A stretch of 64,000 nt of DNA, from assembly GCF_002970935.1 (NCBI RefSeq), contig NZ_CP027194.1:1736001-1800000 (forward strand), written 5' to 3'. Source of the DNA: Lactobacillus sp. CBA3606. GTDB lineage: Bacteria > Bacillota > Bacilli > Lactobacillales > Lactobacillaceae. Every line of letters starts with the position of its first letter. Position 1 is the first letter of the stretch. Below the pieces are notes generated by a model that saw only the letters and a list, made by a program, of their open reading frames with translations, did no database searches and had not been told where the DNA came from. Both the position numbers and the translations under genes were made by a program. Below, piece after piece: positions 35,632 to 44,967 of this stretch.

Positions 35632-37131
35632 ATGTTTAAACAATTTTCTAAGCTGGGTCAAGCTTTTATGCTGCCAATTGCTATTTTACCCGCAGCAGGA
35701 TTATTACTTGGATTAGGTGGGGCTCTAACGAATAAAAGTGCGTTGACGGCATACCCTTTCTTAGATGTCAGTTGGTTACAAACCATTCTAAAAGTAATGA
35801 ATTTTGCAGGAAATGCTGTTTTTGCTAATATTGCGCTAATCTTTACAGTTGGGATTGCAGTTGGTTTAGCTAAAGGGGATAAAGGGACGGCAGGGTTGTC
35901 TGGGGCGGTAGCGTATCTAGTGTATACCGCTACAATCAGTGGATTATTACAATTGTTTTCCGCCAAAGATGCTGCAATTGATACGGGTGTTTTAGGGTCC
36001 ATTGTCGTTGGTGGGGTAGTTGCCTATTTACATAACCGCTACCGTAAAATTGAATTACCACAATTTTTAGGTTTCTTTGGTGGATCAAGGTTCATTCCCA
36101 TTGTTTCTTCCTTCGCAGCAATCGTTTTAGGTATGATTTTTTACTTAATTTGGCCACCGATTCAGGGATGGTTAGTGGTTGCGGGGAAAGAAATTGCAAC
36201 CTTAGGTAGTATCGGAACTTTTCTCTATGGCTTCTTACTTCGTTTACTTGGTGCGGTTGGTCTGCATCATACTATCTATCCTATGTTTTGGTACACCTCT
36301 TTGGGCGGAACCGAAGTTGTAGCTGGTCATACGATTCAAGGGGCACAGAACATTTTCTTTGCTCAATTAGCTGACCCCAACCATACGGGATTGTTCACCT
36401 ATGGGACACGATTCTTTGCTGGTCGATTTGCAACAATGATGTTTGGCCTACCAGCTGCGGCACTAGCAATGTATCATGCCATTCCAAAACGTAATCGTAA
36501 ACAAAATAGTGGCTTGTATTTTAGTGGCGCTTTGACATCGTTTTTAACAGGTATTACTGAACCTTTAGAGTATACGTTTTTATTTGTTGCACCCTGGTTA
36601 TATGTTATTCATGCGTTCTTAGATGGCTGTTCTTTCTTTGTTGCTGATATTTTAAATATTCGAATTGGCAATTCATTTTCCGGTGGCTTGATTGATTATT
36701 TACTCTTTGGTGTGCTACAGGGTCAAGATAGGACGCATTGGATGTATGTTATTCCTTATGGGATTGCTTGGGCATTTATTTACTATTTTGTTTTTTCATT
36801 TTGTATCAAAAAATTTAAAGTTGCTATTCCAGGAATGGTAGATGTCGATAACACTAGTGTCGTAGAATCCAGCAGTAGCGATAGTGATTTAAATACGCAA
36901 TCGCAAATAATCATTGACGCATTGGGCGGTGCAACGAATATTGAATCAATTGAAGCTTGTGCGACGCGATTACGAATTGCGGTTAAAGATAGTGGCCTAG
37001 TTGATAAAACGCAGCTTAAATCATTAGGTGCAACTGCTGTTCTTGAAATGGGTGGCGGTATTCAAGCTGTTTTCGGTGGTAAAGCAGATTTGTATAGTCA
37101 AGAGATTAATCAGATTTTAGGTACTGATTAG
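35632..37131 (+). CDS. PTS EIICB of the glucose/N-acetylglucosamine family
   Basis: The 499-residue membrane permease has the EIIC domain (about 1-400, ten spans, GLHHTIYPMFW and the GITEPLEYTFLFVAP signature). A Ser-rich linker follows (about 410-425), then EIIB with the phosphorylation Cys in IEACATRLRI. The neighbouring nanE makes N-acetylmannosamine the most likely substrate. AGGAGG before the ATG. EIIA follows as a separate gene after 13 bases. Confidence 0.9.
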   Translation: MFKQFSKLGQAFMLPIAILPAAGLLLGLGGALTNKSALTAYPFLDVSWLQTILKVMNFAGNAVFANIALIFTVGIAVGLAKGDKGTAGLSGAVAYLVYTATISGLLQLFSAKDAAIDTGVLGSIVVGGVVAYLHNRYRKIELPQFLGFFGGSRFIPIVSSFAAIVLGMIFYLIWPPIQGWLVVAGKEIATLGSIGTFLYGFLLRLLGAVGLHHTIYPMFWYTSLGGTEVVAGHTIQGAQNIFFAQLADPNHTGLFTYGTRFFAGRFATMMFGLPAAALAMYHAIPKRNRKQNSGLYFSGALTSFLTGITEPLEYTFLFVAPWLYVIHAFLDGCSFFVADILNIRIGNSFSGGLIDYLLFGVLQGQDRTHWMYVIPYGIAWAFIYYFVFSFCIKKFKVAIPGMVDVDNTSVVESSSSDSDLNTQSQIIIDALGGATNIESIEACATRLRIAVKDSGLVDKTQLKSLGATAVLEMGGGIQAVFGGKADLYSQEINQILGTD

Positions 37132-37144
37132 GAGGAAAAATAAA

Positions 37145-37630
37145 ATGTTTAAATTTTTGAAGAAAAAAGTAGCGTTGAAGTTAGTGGCACCGGTTGATGG
37201 TCAAATAGTAGCGTTAGAAAATGTGAACGATCCTGTTTTTTCACAAAAGTTAATGGGAGAAGGGTTTGGTATTCAGCCAACCAGTGGTCAAGTGTATGCG
37301 CCGATTAGTGGTACGATTACTAGTGTGTTTAAGACTAAACATGCCATCGGTCTAACGACGCCGGAAGGATTAGAAATATTAATACACATTGGTTTGGATA
37401 CGGTTGAATTGAATGGTGTACCATTCAGCATCCAGGTTAAAAAAGATGATCAGGTTACTCCTAAGACCGTTTTAGCGGATGTCGATTTTGAGCAAATTAA
37501 AGCTGCTGGTAAAGAGACCGTTGTATTAACGTTGGTTACTAATTCTGCGACCCAGTTAGCTGAGTTAACGGCGATTAGCACGCAACCGATTAAACATGGG
37601 GCGGAAGTCACTAGTCTAACCCTTAAATAA
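37145..37630 (+). CDS. PTS EIIA of the glucose (Crr) family
   Basis: The 161-residue EIIA domain has APVDGQIVALENVNDPVFSQKLMGEGFGI at the start and HIGLDTVELNG with the phosphorylatable His. It receives phosphate from HPr and passes it to the EIIB Cys of the gene before. AGGAGG precedes the ATG. It is the last gene of the nanE operon, which lacks nagA and nagB, so those must be elsewhere. Confidence 0.92.
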   Translation: MFKFLKKKVALKLVAPVDGQIVALENVNDPVFSQKLMGEGFGIQPTSGQVYAPISGTITSVFKTKHAIGLTTPEGLEILIHIGLDTVELNGVPFSIQVKKDDQVTPKTVLADVDFEQIKAAGKETVVLTLVTNSATQLAELTAISTQPIKHGAEVTSLTLK

Positions 37631-37637
37631 AGTATCA

Positions 37638-37677
37638 AAAAGGTTGCTTGATCAGATTTTGATTAAGCAGTCTTTTA
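37638..37677 (+). terminator. Terminator of nanE-PTS operon
   Basis: An imperfect stem (TTGCTTgATCA against TGATtAAGCA) is followed by TCTTTT, directly after the EIIA gene. Confidence 0.65.
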
Positions 37678-37770
37678 AGTTAAAAATAAATAAAGTAATA
37701 AAAAGCCTAAGTTCATTAAGGCGAGTTAAAGAACTGGCTGGTTGCTGTCGTTTGAGTAGCATTTTAACGG

Positions 37771-38586
37771 TCAATCGGTTAATTTGAAGAAGTCCCGAAG
37801 ATAAACTGCCACGCCATCTTGCGTATTGGGCAATGTGACTGCCGTTGCGGCTTGTTGCACAATAGCTGGCGCGTTACCCATGGCGATACTGTGATCGGCA
37901 ACTTGAAACATACCCAAGTCATTCAAGCCATCACCAAAAACTAAAGTGTGCGCACGGTCAATGCCGGTTGCTTGTTGAATGGTGGTAATAGCAGTGGCTT
38001 TATCAACACCATGCGGGATTAATTCTAAATTATGCGGGTTAGAACTCGATAAATTTAGGGTGGTTGTCTGGCCTAGTTCAGTGCGAATTGCCGCCAACTG
38101 AGCAGGGTTTCCGTAGGCAATTGCATTGGTGATATACCCAGCAAGCTTGGGCAGATATTCAGGCCCAATCAACGGTAATGCATTTAAATCTGGCATTGTG
38201 ACGACGTTGGCGCGGGCAGCGTCAGCTTGATAAGGCGGTTCGTCACCCGTGTAGTATAAACGATTGGTTTCAAAGAAGAAGACTTTGCAATCGTGGCCTA
38301 AGACGGTCTGATAAATGGTTGTGAGCTGGTTGGCTGATAAATAGGCCGTCTGTAGCTGGTCGCCGAGTTCAAAAGTCGCACCGTTTGCGGCGATAATTTT
38401 AACTGGACCGCCAATTTGGGCCGCTGCTTGTCGAGCTAAGGGCAACATACGGCCGGTAGCAATGTAGAAGTGGTGTCCGCGCGCCATCAAGCGCTGGAGG
38501 GTAAGCTGGGTCGCCGTCGTCAGGCGGGTATGGTCAATCATAAGTGTCCCGTCGACGTCGGAAAAGATTAAATAAGGTGTCATCAT
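37771..38586 (-). CDS. Cof-type HAD hydrolase
   Basis: This 271-residue HAD-superfamily phosphatase of the Cof/SupH subgroup has motif I LIFSDVDGTL, a C2 cap domain (about 85-190), and motif IV FGDGLNDLGMFQVADHSIAMGNA. It dephosphorylates sugar phosphates or cofactors; the substrate is not predictable. ATG 38586 is placed eight bases after AAGGAG; the frame is open to GTG 38595. It is monocistronic and convergent with the PTS operon. Confidence 0.87.
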   Translation of the reverse strand: MMTPYLIFSDVDGTLMIDHTRLTTATQLTLQRLMARGHHFYIATGRMLPLARQAAAQIGGPVKIIAANGATFELGDQLQTAYLSANQLTTIYQTVLGHDCKVFFFETNRLYYTGDEPPYQADAARANVVTMPDLNALPLIGPEYLPKLAGYITNAIAYGNPAQLAAIRTELGQTTTLNLSSSNPHNLELIPHGVDKATAITTIQQATGIDRAHTLVFGDGLNDLGMFQVADHSIAMGNAPAIVQQAATAVTLPNTQDGVAVYLRDFFKLTD

Positions 38587-38788
38587 TAACGTCACTCCTT
38601 ATTAAACGATTATACTAGAAGTTAATCGCGGTTGGTGTAAAGGCCAATAAATATCATGATAAAAGCCTAAATTAATCGTAATTAAATGAAAGTAAGGGCT
38701 TTTTTTCAGTTCAAACTAGACAATTGATATCCAAGTTGTATAATGTACCTGTAAGCGTTAACAAAATCCGAATTTGGGGGCGTTAGTT

Positions 38789-40483
38789 ATGGTTAAAAGT
38801 AAAGCAATTATGATTGGTGCTGGGCTATCGAACATGGCTTCAGCAGTGTATTTGATTCAAGATGGTCATTGGGATGGCAAAGATATCACCTTTTACGGGG
38901 TTGATATGCATGGTGCCAATGATGGCGGGTCAACCGCAGACTTCACGAACGAATATTGGAACAAGAATCATCCCATGGAGAACACGACCGGGTATGTTGC
39001 TCGGGGCGGTCGGATGTTAAATTATCGGACCTATGTGGATTTAATGGAATTGTTAGACCGGATTCCATCAATTACGGAACCAGGCATGACAGCCGCAGAA
39101 GATACTCGCGACTTTGATGCAAAACACCGGACTTTTGATAAGGCACGGCTATTACAAGGTGGCAAGGGTATTATCAATGCCAGCAAGTTAGGCTTTAACA
39201 ACAAAGATCGGACCTTACTCACGAAGCTGATTTTGATGCCAGATGCTGAGGAAGAAAAACTCGACAATGTGACTATCGCAGAATACTTTGCGGATGATCC
39301 ACATATGTTCCAAACGAACTTCTGGTACATGTGGGAAACAACCTTTGCGTTCAGAACACAAAGTTCTGCACAAGAATTACGGCGTTATATGCATCAAATG
39401 ATTTATGAATTTACTCAAATTGAACATTTAGTTGGGGTTAATCGGACGCGTTACAACCAATTTGAAAGTATGATTGAACCATTAATTAAGTATTTACAAG
39501 CTCAAAATGTGACCTTTATTGACAACAAGATTGTTGAAGATTGGCAATTTAAAGATACTGCGATGCAAGATGAAATCACGGTGACAGGATTAGTTGTGAA
39601 AGATGCTAAAACCGGTGAGACTGAAGAAGTTGAAGTCGATGATGACACTGCAGTAATCTTTACCAATGGGTCAATTACCGATTCTGCAACGATGGGGGAT
39701 TACAATACGCCCGCACCTGAAAATATGGAATACGGGATTAGTGCCGCCCTCTGGAAGAAAGCCACGGAACGCTTCTATAACTTGGGTACGCCGGACAAAT
39801 TCTTTAATGATCGGAATGCAAGTGAATGGGTCAGCTTTACGTTAACGACCAAGGATCATGCTTTCTTAAATGAAATCGTGCGGATTACGACGCAAGAACC
39901 AGGGAATGCGTTGAACTCCTTCCTATCAACGACGCCAATTACACCTTTGAATCAAAAAGATATTAATATGTCGATTGTTATTCATCATCAGCCACACTTT
40001 ACTACCCAAAATCCAAATGAAACCGTACTCTGGGGTTACTTCCTTTATCCACGGCGACAAGGCGAATTTGTTCACAAGCCATACATTAAGATGACGGGTA
40101 AAGAAATGGCGCAAGAATTAATTGGTCAGCTTTCGAAAGTTGATCCTGGTCCTGGCAACATTAAGGATAAGGAAAAAGAATTATTAGATAGCATCATCAA
40201 CAATATTCCGGTTTACATGCCATATGCCTCTGCGTTGTTCAATAACCGGGCTAAGACTGATCGGCCAGAAGTTGTCCCACAACATTCAACCAACTTAGCC
40301 TTTACGGGTGAATTTGCGGAACAACCTTACCAAATGATTTTCACGGAACAAAGTGCAGTTCGTTCTGGTGAAATTGCAGCCTATCACTTTGCAGGGGTTC
40401 CAATGGATAACTTAGTTAAGACACCACGTTATGACAAGGATCCAAAGACCTTGTTGAAAGCGACTAAGAAAATGTTTGACTAA
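38789..40483 (+). CDS. ohyA: Oleate hydratase (myosin-cross-reactive antigen family)
   Basis: The 564-residue FAD protein adds water to the cis-9 double bond of free unsaturated fatty acids, giving 10-hydroxy acids. The FAD-binding GAGLSNMASAVYLIQDGHW lies near the N-terminus. NDGGSTADFTNEYW, RGGRMLNYRTYVDLMELLDRIPS and NNRAKTDRPEVVP are family hallmarks. GGGGG precedes ATG 38789; the upstream TTG at 38774 is not needed. It is the last core-like gene before the accessory island. Confidence 0.95.
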   Translation: MVKSKAIMIGAGLSNMASAVYLIQDGHWDGKDITFYGVDMHGANDGGSTADFTNEYWNKNHPMENTTGYVARGGRMLNYRTYVDLMELLDRIPSITEPGMTAAEDTRDFDAKHRTFDKARLLQGGKGIINASKLGFNNKDRTLLTKLILMPDAEEEKLDNVTIAEYFADDPHMFQTNFWYMWETTFAFRTQSSAQELRRYMHQMIYEFTQIEHLVGVNRTRYNQFESMIEPLIKYLQAQNVTFIDNKIVEDWQFKDTAMQDEITVTGLVVKDAKTGETEEVEVDDDTAVIFTNGSITDSATMGDYNTPAPENMEYGISAALWKKATERFYNLGTPDKFFNDRNASEWVSFTLTTKDHAFLNEIVRITTQEPGNALNSFLSTTPITPLNQKDINMSIVIHHQPHFTTQNPNETVLWGYFLYPRRQGEFVHKPYIKMTGKEMAQELIGQLSKVDPGPGNIKDKEKELLDSIINNIPVYMPYASALFNNRAKTDRPEVVPQHSTNLAFTGEFAEQPYQMIFTEQSAVRSGEIAAYHFAGVPMDNLVKTPRYDKDPKTLLKATKKMFD

Positions 40484-40612
40484 AATCAAAATTGGTTTTA
40501 AGAGATAAAGTGAACCCCCTGAGTTGGAGTAAATCCAAACTTGCTATGATCCCTTTATGGTTGTCAGATGAAATAATATAATTCATCTGACATTCCATGG
40601 AGGGATTTTTGT

Positions 40613-41303
40613 ATGCCAAGGTCTAGATATACACTAGCCGAAAAACTGGCTTTAATTACTGAGTTTCAGAGCTCCAGTCTTTCTATTACTGCATTTAGTA
40701 AGCAACATGGGTTGGATCATCACACCATTGGTCAATGGAAATTACGTCTTCAACGCGATGGTATCAATGGATTAATGGCAACCACTAAGAATCAGCATTA
40801 CAGTAAAGCGTTCAAGCAAATGATTATTCAAGCAAATGATTATTCAAGCATATTTGAATGGCGAGGGAACACTTCAAGAATTAACTAATAAATACCAAAT
40901 GCGCTCAACTTCACAGCTAAGAAACTGGCTAATCAAGTATAATAGGGACCAAACTGTGACGGCTTCGCCGTCTAGAAAGCAGGTCCCTAAAATGAGCCGT
41001 AAAACAACTTTTAATGAACGTGTAGAAATTGTGGAGTGGATTAATAAAGGTAATCATTCATACAGTGAAGCCACCAAGCATTTTAACGTCTCTTATCAAC
41101 AAGCTCGTTCTTGGGCCTTAAAGGCCCAAGCCAAAGGTTTTGAAGCCTTGGTTGATAACCGAGGGCATCGTAAACCTGAATCAGAACTAACGGATCTGGA
41201 TAAAGCCAACCTCCGAATTAGGCAATTAGAGTCACAAATTAAGGATCAGCAATTATTAGAGGCATTCATAAAAAAATATCAGGAACTTCAGCGCAAGGGG
41301 TGA
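40613..41303 (+). pseudogene. IS3-family orfA (HTH protein), broken by 16-bp duplication
   Basis: The N-terminal frame gives MPRSRYTLAEKLALITEF..., two HTH_28-type helices, then shifts. CAAATGATTATTCAAG at 40817-40832 is repeated directly at 40833-40848. Removing one 16-base copy restores one frame of about 225 codons running FKQMIIQAYLNGEGTLQELTN into the second half, which ends with a leucine-zipper-like stretch (LRIRQLESQIKDQQLLEAFI). The duplication is an obvious replication slip. Confidence 0.85.
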
Positions 41304-42194
41304 AACATCAACGTCGACTGGCTTACCACGCAATCAAGGAAGTTAGTCAAAACAATCATGGGACGATTACTAAGTTATTAGCAATACTTAAGGTTAGTCG
41401 TCAAGCCTATTACAAAGGGCTACATCGTAACGTAACGGATTGGGAGATTCGAGATAACTTCTTAACTGAACGGGTTCAATATTGGTATAACCAACATCAT
41501 CAAAGTATTGGCAGTACCAAAATATTATCTAATCTCAGAAAAGACCTGGCCGTCACCGAACAGGTGACGTTAAAGCAAGTTAAGCGGATTATGATCAAGC
41601 TAGGAATTCGTTGCCAGGTTCGTCAGAAAAAGCATTCACGAATCCAAACAACAGGAGCAATACTTACAAGATAATTTTTTAAATCAGTGTTTTAGCGTTA
41701 ACCAACCAAACCTGGTTTGGTTAGCTGATTCAACGGAATTGACCTATGGTGTTAACGGTCAGTATAAAGTGCGTTTGAGTGGCGTACTGGATCTTTACGG
41801 TCGCCATCTAATTGCCCATAAATTAAGTGAAACTGAAACTTCGAAGGCAGAAGTTCAGGTTTTTCAACGGGCCTTTAATTTTGCGGGTGACGTCCACCCT
41901 GTAGTGCATACTGACCGAGGTTCGGCATACACATCAGGAACATTCAATAACTTTTTGGCGCAACATGAAGTCACCCGTAGTATGTCACGACCAGGAACGC
42001 CGTATGATAACGCACCAATGGAACGTTGGTGGAACGAGTTCAAATTGCGCTGGATTGATCGACACGCTAAACCAGTTACCTATAAAGAATTAGTGGCCTT
42101 GGTCGAAGAAGGCATCAACTATTTTAATCAACTAGATCGTTCACCAGCAAGAAACGACCGCACCCCAGCGGAATACTGGAATGAGGCCGTTTAA
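41300..42194 (+). pseudogene. IS3-family orfB (DDE transposase), frameshifted
   Basis: The first part (41300-41674, 124 codons) holds the HTH_21 region (HQSIGSTKILSNL). The second part (about 41660-42194) holds the rve integrase core, with catalytic Asp in WLADSTELTY, Asp in HTDRGSAY and Glu in NAPMERWWNEFK. The two are in different frames. A one-base gain near 41658 (ACAACAGGAGCAA where ACAACAGAGCAA would read TTEQYLQDN) explains it. Confidence 0.83.
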
Positions 42195-42308
42195 GCAAAG
42201 CAAAACAAAACTTATATTATTTCAAATGACAACTTGACAGGGACTAGTACAAACTTAGGGGCTTTATTGCTCTAACTGTTTTTCAGATAATTCTCTGCAA
42301 ACCGAGTC

Positions 42309-42336
42309 TGACCATTAGGATATACCCTAGTGGTCA
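42309..42336. repeat. 28-bp imperfect palindrome upstream of resolvase
   Basis: TGACCA...TGGTCA forms a dyad of 28 bases with 24 matching positions, centred on TATA. It sits 70 bases before the resolvase gene. It may be a recombination (res) subsite or a terminator-like element of mobile origin. Confidence 0.45.
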
Positions 42337-42404
42337 TTTTTAGCTTAGTGCTATACTGGTGATTATAAATGTTCATTAGAGCTGTCCAAAAGGGAACGCT
42401 GAAA

Positions 42405-42989
42405 ATGGCTAAAATCGGTTACGCGAGGGTGAGTTCCAAAGATCAAAATCTGGATCGGCAGTTAATGGCTTTAAAGGACGTTGATCAACTATTTACGGAT
42501 AAATTAAGTGGGGTCAACACCCAGCGCCCGGCGCTGAAAAAGTTGTTGGCCTATATTCGCGAGGGTGACGTTGTCCTAGTCACCGAATTAGATTGCTTAG
42601 GTAGGAACAACCAGGATTTAACCAAGATCATGAACACTATTCAAACTAAGGGTGCCACCTTGGATGTCCTAAATCTACCTTCCATGACCGGAATTGCGGA
42701 TCCGAACTTGCGCCAATTGATGACCAACCTCATTATTGAATTGTATAAGTACCAAGCCGAGAGTGAACGTAAACGGATCATCGAACGTCAGCAACAAGGG
42801 ATTGCCTTGGCCAAACAGCAGGATAAGTATCGCGGACGGAAGCCTCAATATGCCGAAGATGATTCGTGTTTGCAACATGCTTTTAAGCTTTATAAAGCAG
42901 GCATGAGTGATGTGGATGTTGCCAGGAATACAGGTATTAAACGGACTACCTTTATTCGATATCGAAAGAAATTCGATGTGAAAAGATGA
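42405..42989 (+). CDS. Serine recombinase (resolvase/invertase)
   Basis: This 194-residue small serine recombinase has catalytic Ser in YARVSSKDQNLDRQL, Arg residues in the ELDCLGRNNQDLTKI region, the long E helix (about 105-135) and a C-terminal HTH (GMSDVDVARNTGIKRTTFIRYRKKF). Plasmids and transposons of lactobacilli use such enzymes for dimer resolution or inversion. ATG 42405 with AAGGGAA is chosen over the longer frame. It borders the CBASS-like pair and supports a mobile origin of this island. Confidence 0.88.
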   Translation: MAKIGYARVSSKDQNLDRQLMALKDVDQLFTDKLSGVNTQRPALKKLLAYIREGDVVLVTELDCLGRNNQDLTKIMNTIQTKGATLDVLNLPSMTGIADPNLRQLMTNLIIELYKYQAESERKRIIERQQQGIALAKQQDKYRGRKPQYAEDDSCLQHAFKLYKAGMSDVDVARNTGIKRTTFIRYRKKFDVKR

Positions 42990-43088
42990 CGTTTACATGA
43001 GATAATCATGTCAAAAAAGATTAGTAAGTAGAAAATTCGCTAGAAAAACACAAGCTGAAGACGATGATAAAAAAAGGGGTATGTGTTT

Positions 43089-44072
43089 ATGACTGTAGAT
43101 TCTTGGTTTAGCAATTATGTTTCAGAAAACATAAATATAGATAGTAAAAAAAGCACAGGTGCAAGAAATAGTAGAAATTGGTTAACTTCAAATATTAAGG
43201 ATCTTAGTCAAAGAAACGAGGAAAACCTTGAATTATACTCGGGCTCAGAATTTGCATTAAAAATGGGATCATTTGCTCGAAAGACACAGATTAGACCTCT
43301 TGACGATGTTGACCAAATGATTATCTTTTCGGCAAAGGGGAGCACCGCTAATTTAGATACATCTCAATGGAATCAGGTGTTTGTAAATGTTCCAGATAGC
43401 GCTCCTGAATTAAAGAAAATGGATGGAGAAAATGGGCTTAGTTCTATAAAGGTCTTGAATTATCTTAAACAGCTATTGAATGGAATATCGCAATATCAGT
43501 CGGCAGATATTAAAAGGAGTCAGCAGGCACTCAGACTGGAATTGTCAAGTTACGACTGGGGATTTGATATAGTCCCTGGATTTAGAACTGTTACTGATGG
43601 TCAGGGATATTACTACTACATCATTCCAAATGGGGAAGGTGCCTGGGAAAAAACAAATCCACGAATAGATCGTCAAAACTTAACTGAATATCAAAAAGAA
43701 GCCTCAATTGATCTAAGGGAAGTAGTGCGTATTCTCAAATATTGGCGAAAGGCTCATAATGCAGTATGCAAGCTTAATTCTTATGCACTAGAGACCATGG
43801 TTCTTGACTTTATAGACACTAATCCAATATACTCCAACTCCCGAGAGTTTGTAGAAAGTTTCCTTCTTTATCTTTCAAAAGCAGTTTTCGGTTCTGTTCA
43901 AGACAGAAAAGGATTTCAAGGAGATTTGAATTTTTTAGATTTTACAGCTCGTTTAGAAATTCAGAAAAAAGCAATATATTACCATGACGTGATAAAAGAG
44001 GCTAATAAATACGAAACTGAATTTATGAGTGAGCAAGCAATAAAATCTTGGACTAAGTTTTTTGGGAACTGA
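43089..44072 (+). CDS. CBASS CD-NTase (SMODS-family cyclic oligonucleotide synthase)
   Basis: The 327-residue nucleotidyltransferase of the cGAS/DncV-like superfamily shows Gly60-Ser61 in KMGSFARKTQIRPL, the metal-binding pair Asp73 and Asp75 in LDDVDQM, and a third carboxylate Asp160 in YDWGFDIVPGF. The helical LREVVRILKYWRKAHN segment is typical of the SMODS C-terminal domain. In the known family such enzymes make cyclic di- or trinucleotides on phage infection. ATG 43089 is used, ten bases after AAGGGG. It lies four bases before a four-span membrane protein. The DNA is AT-richer than the core genes. No E1/E2/JAB or HORMA/TRIP13 genes follow, which fits a minimal type I system. Confidence 0.85.
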   Translation: MTVDSWFSNYVSENINIDSKKSTGARNSRNWLTSNIKDLSQRNEENLELYSGSEFALKMGSFARKTQIRPLDDVDQMIIFSAKGSTANLDTSQWNQVFVNVPDSAPELKKMDGENGLSSIKVLNYLKQLLNGISQYQSADIKRSQQALRLELSSYDWGFDIVPGFRTVTDGQGYYYYIIPNGEGAWEKTNPRIDRQNLTEYQKEASIDLREVVRILKYWRKAHNAVCKLNSYALETMVLDFIDTNPIYSNSREFVESFLLYLSKAVFGSVQDRKGFQGDLNFLDFTARLEIQKKAIYYHDVIKEANKYETEFMSEQAIKSWTKFFGN

Positions 44073-44075
44073 TAG

Positions 44076-44954
44076 ATGAAAATGAAAATTGACATAGCTA
44101 AGCAAAACACACCCAAAGCAATTCGGTTATTGTCTGCACAAAGGAATTTATATTCTCAAGCAAAATTTATAGAGCTTTTTAGCCTGTTGTCAACATTAGT
44201 TCCGATTGTCCTTGTACTTTTTATTGGAAATGGGATTTGCATTCAATTCATTACAACAATCGCCCCCGTGATAGCTCTTTTACTAACTCAGTGGTCAAAA
44301 AACGAAATAAAAAGCGCCGCAAGAATTCAAGAAAAATTTGACACTATTATATTCGGGCTATATTGGAATGAAATATTAGTCGGGAGAGAACCAAGTCCAG
44401 AGATTATTAATAAGTTTTCAAAAAATCAGGATCAAAGTATTTTAAAAAATTGGTACACTAATCCAGGTTTAGATTCAGATGAATTAAATATAATCATTTG
44501 CCAAAGGAATAATGTGGTATGGAATATACAGCTCCATAAAATCTGTAAAAATATAATAGTATTTTTGCTTTTGCTATTTCTAGGATTTATTACTGCTGGT
44601 ATCTTTTTTAAAGATTACATGTGGGTACATGCTATGGATACTGCTATCGTTACTATAATTCCAATTGTTATCAAACTGGTAAGTTATTGGATCAGTTTTA
44701 AAGCTTTGCTAGATGAAGAAACCCAACTAATTAACAAGATAGATGATATCATTCACTCTATAGATGAAAATAGATATTCAATTTCTGTTGAAGACTTAAG
44801 ATCTATTCAAGATTTTATATTTATTAATATTAGATCTGCAACTGTTTTAGTTCCAAATTGGATTTACTTTGTTACCAAGAAAAACCGTGAAGAAGCAATG
44901 GAATCCTCTACAAAAAGTATTGCTGACAATTTAAAAAAGCATTCGGAACATTAA
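44076..44954 (+). CDS. SMODS-associated four-span membrane effector (S-4TM type)
   Basis: The 292-residue protein has two hydrophobic pairs: FSLLSTLVPIVLVLFI with FITTIAPVIALLLTQW (about 35-80), and IIVFLLLLFLGFITAGIFF with IVTIIPIVIKLVSYWISF (about 160-215). A cytosolic segment of about 80 residues lies between them and a charged C-terminal helix region follows. This layout and its place right behind a CD-NTase match the S-4TM effector family predicted to form pores on binding the cyclic nucleotide. The intergenic gap is three bases, so translation is coupled. Pore formation here is inferred from family and context. Confidence 0.78.
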   Translation: MKMKIDIAKQNTPKAIRLLSAQRNLYSQAKFIELFSLLSTLVPIVLVLFIGNGICIQFITTIAPVIALLLTQWSKNEIKSAARIQEKFDTIIFGLYWNEILVGREPSPEIINKFSKNQDQSILKNWYTNPGLDSDELNIIICQRNNVVWNIQLHKICKNIIVFLLLLFLGFITAGIFFKDYMWVHAMDTAIVTIIPIVIKLVSYWISFKALLDEETQLINKIDDIIHSIDENRYSISVEDLRSIQDFIFINIRSATVLVPNWIYFVTKKNREEAMESSTKSIADNLKKHSEH

Positions 44955-44967
44955 TCTTATGGTGTAA

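Larger units (their letters stand above)
40541..42251 (+). mobile_element. IS3-family (IS150-like) insertion sequence, decayed
   Basis: The two-gene orfA/orfB layout with HTH and DDE integrase domains is bracketed by inverted repeats: a 22-base segment at 40560-40581 recurs inverted at 42212-42233 (20 of 22). The right tip, read inward, is TGTACTAGTCCCTGTCAAGT. The left tip is more diverged, so its exact edge is uncertain by some 30 bases. Both reading frames are broken, so it cannot move by itself. Confidence 0.75.

Noticed and set aside
38663-38706. AAAAGCC...GGCTTTTTT as terminator before oleate hydratase
   Set aside because: The stem is short with a loop of about 30 bases, too weak to call with confidence.
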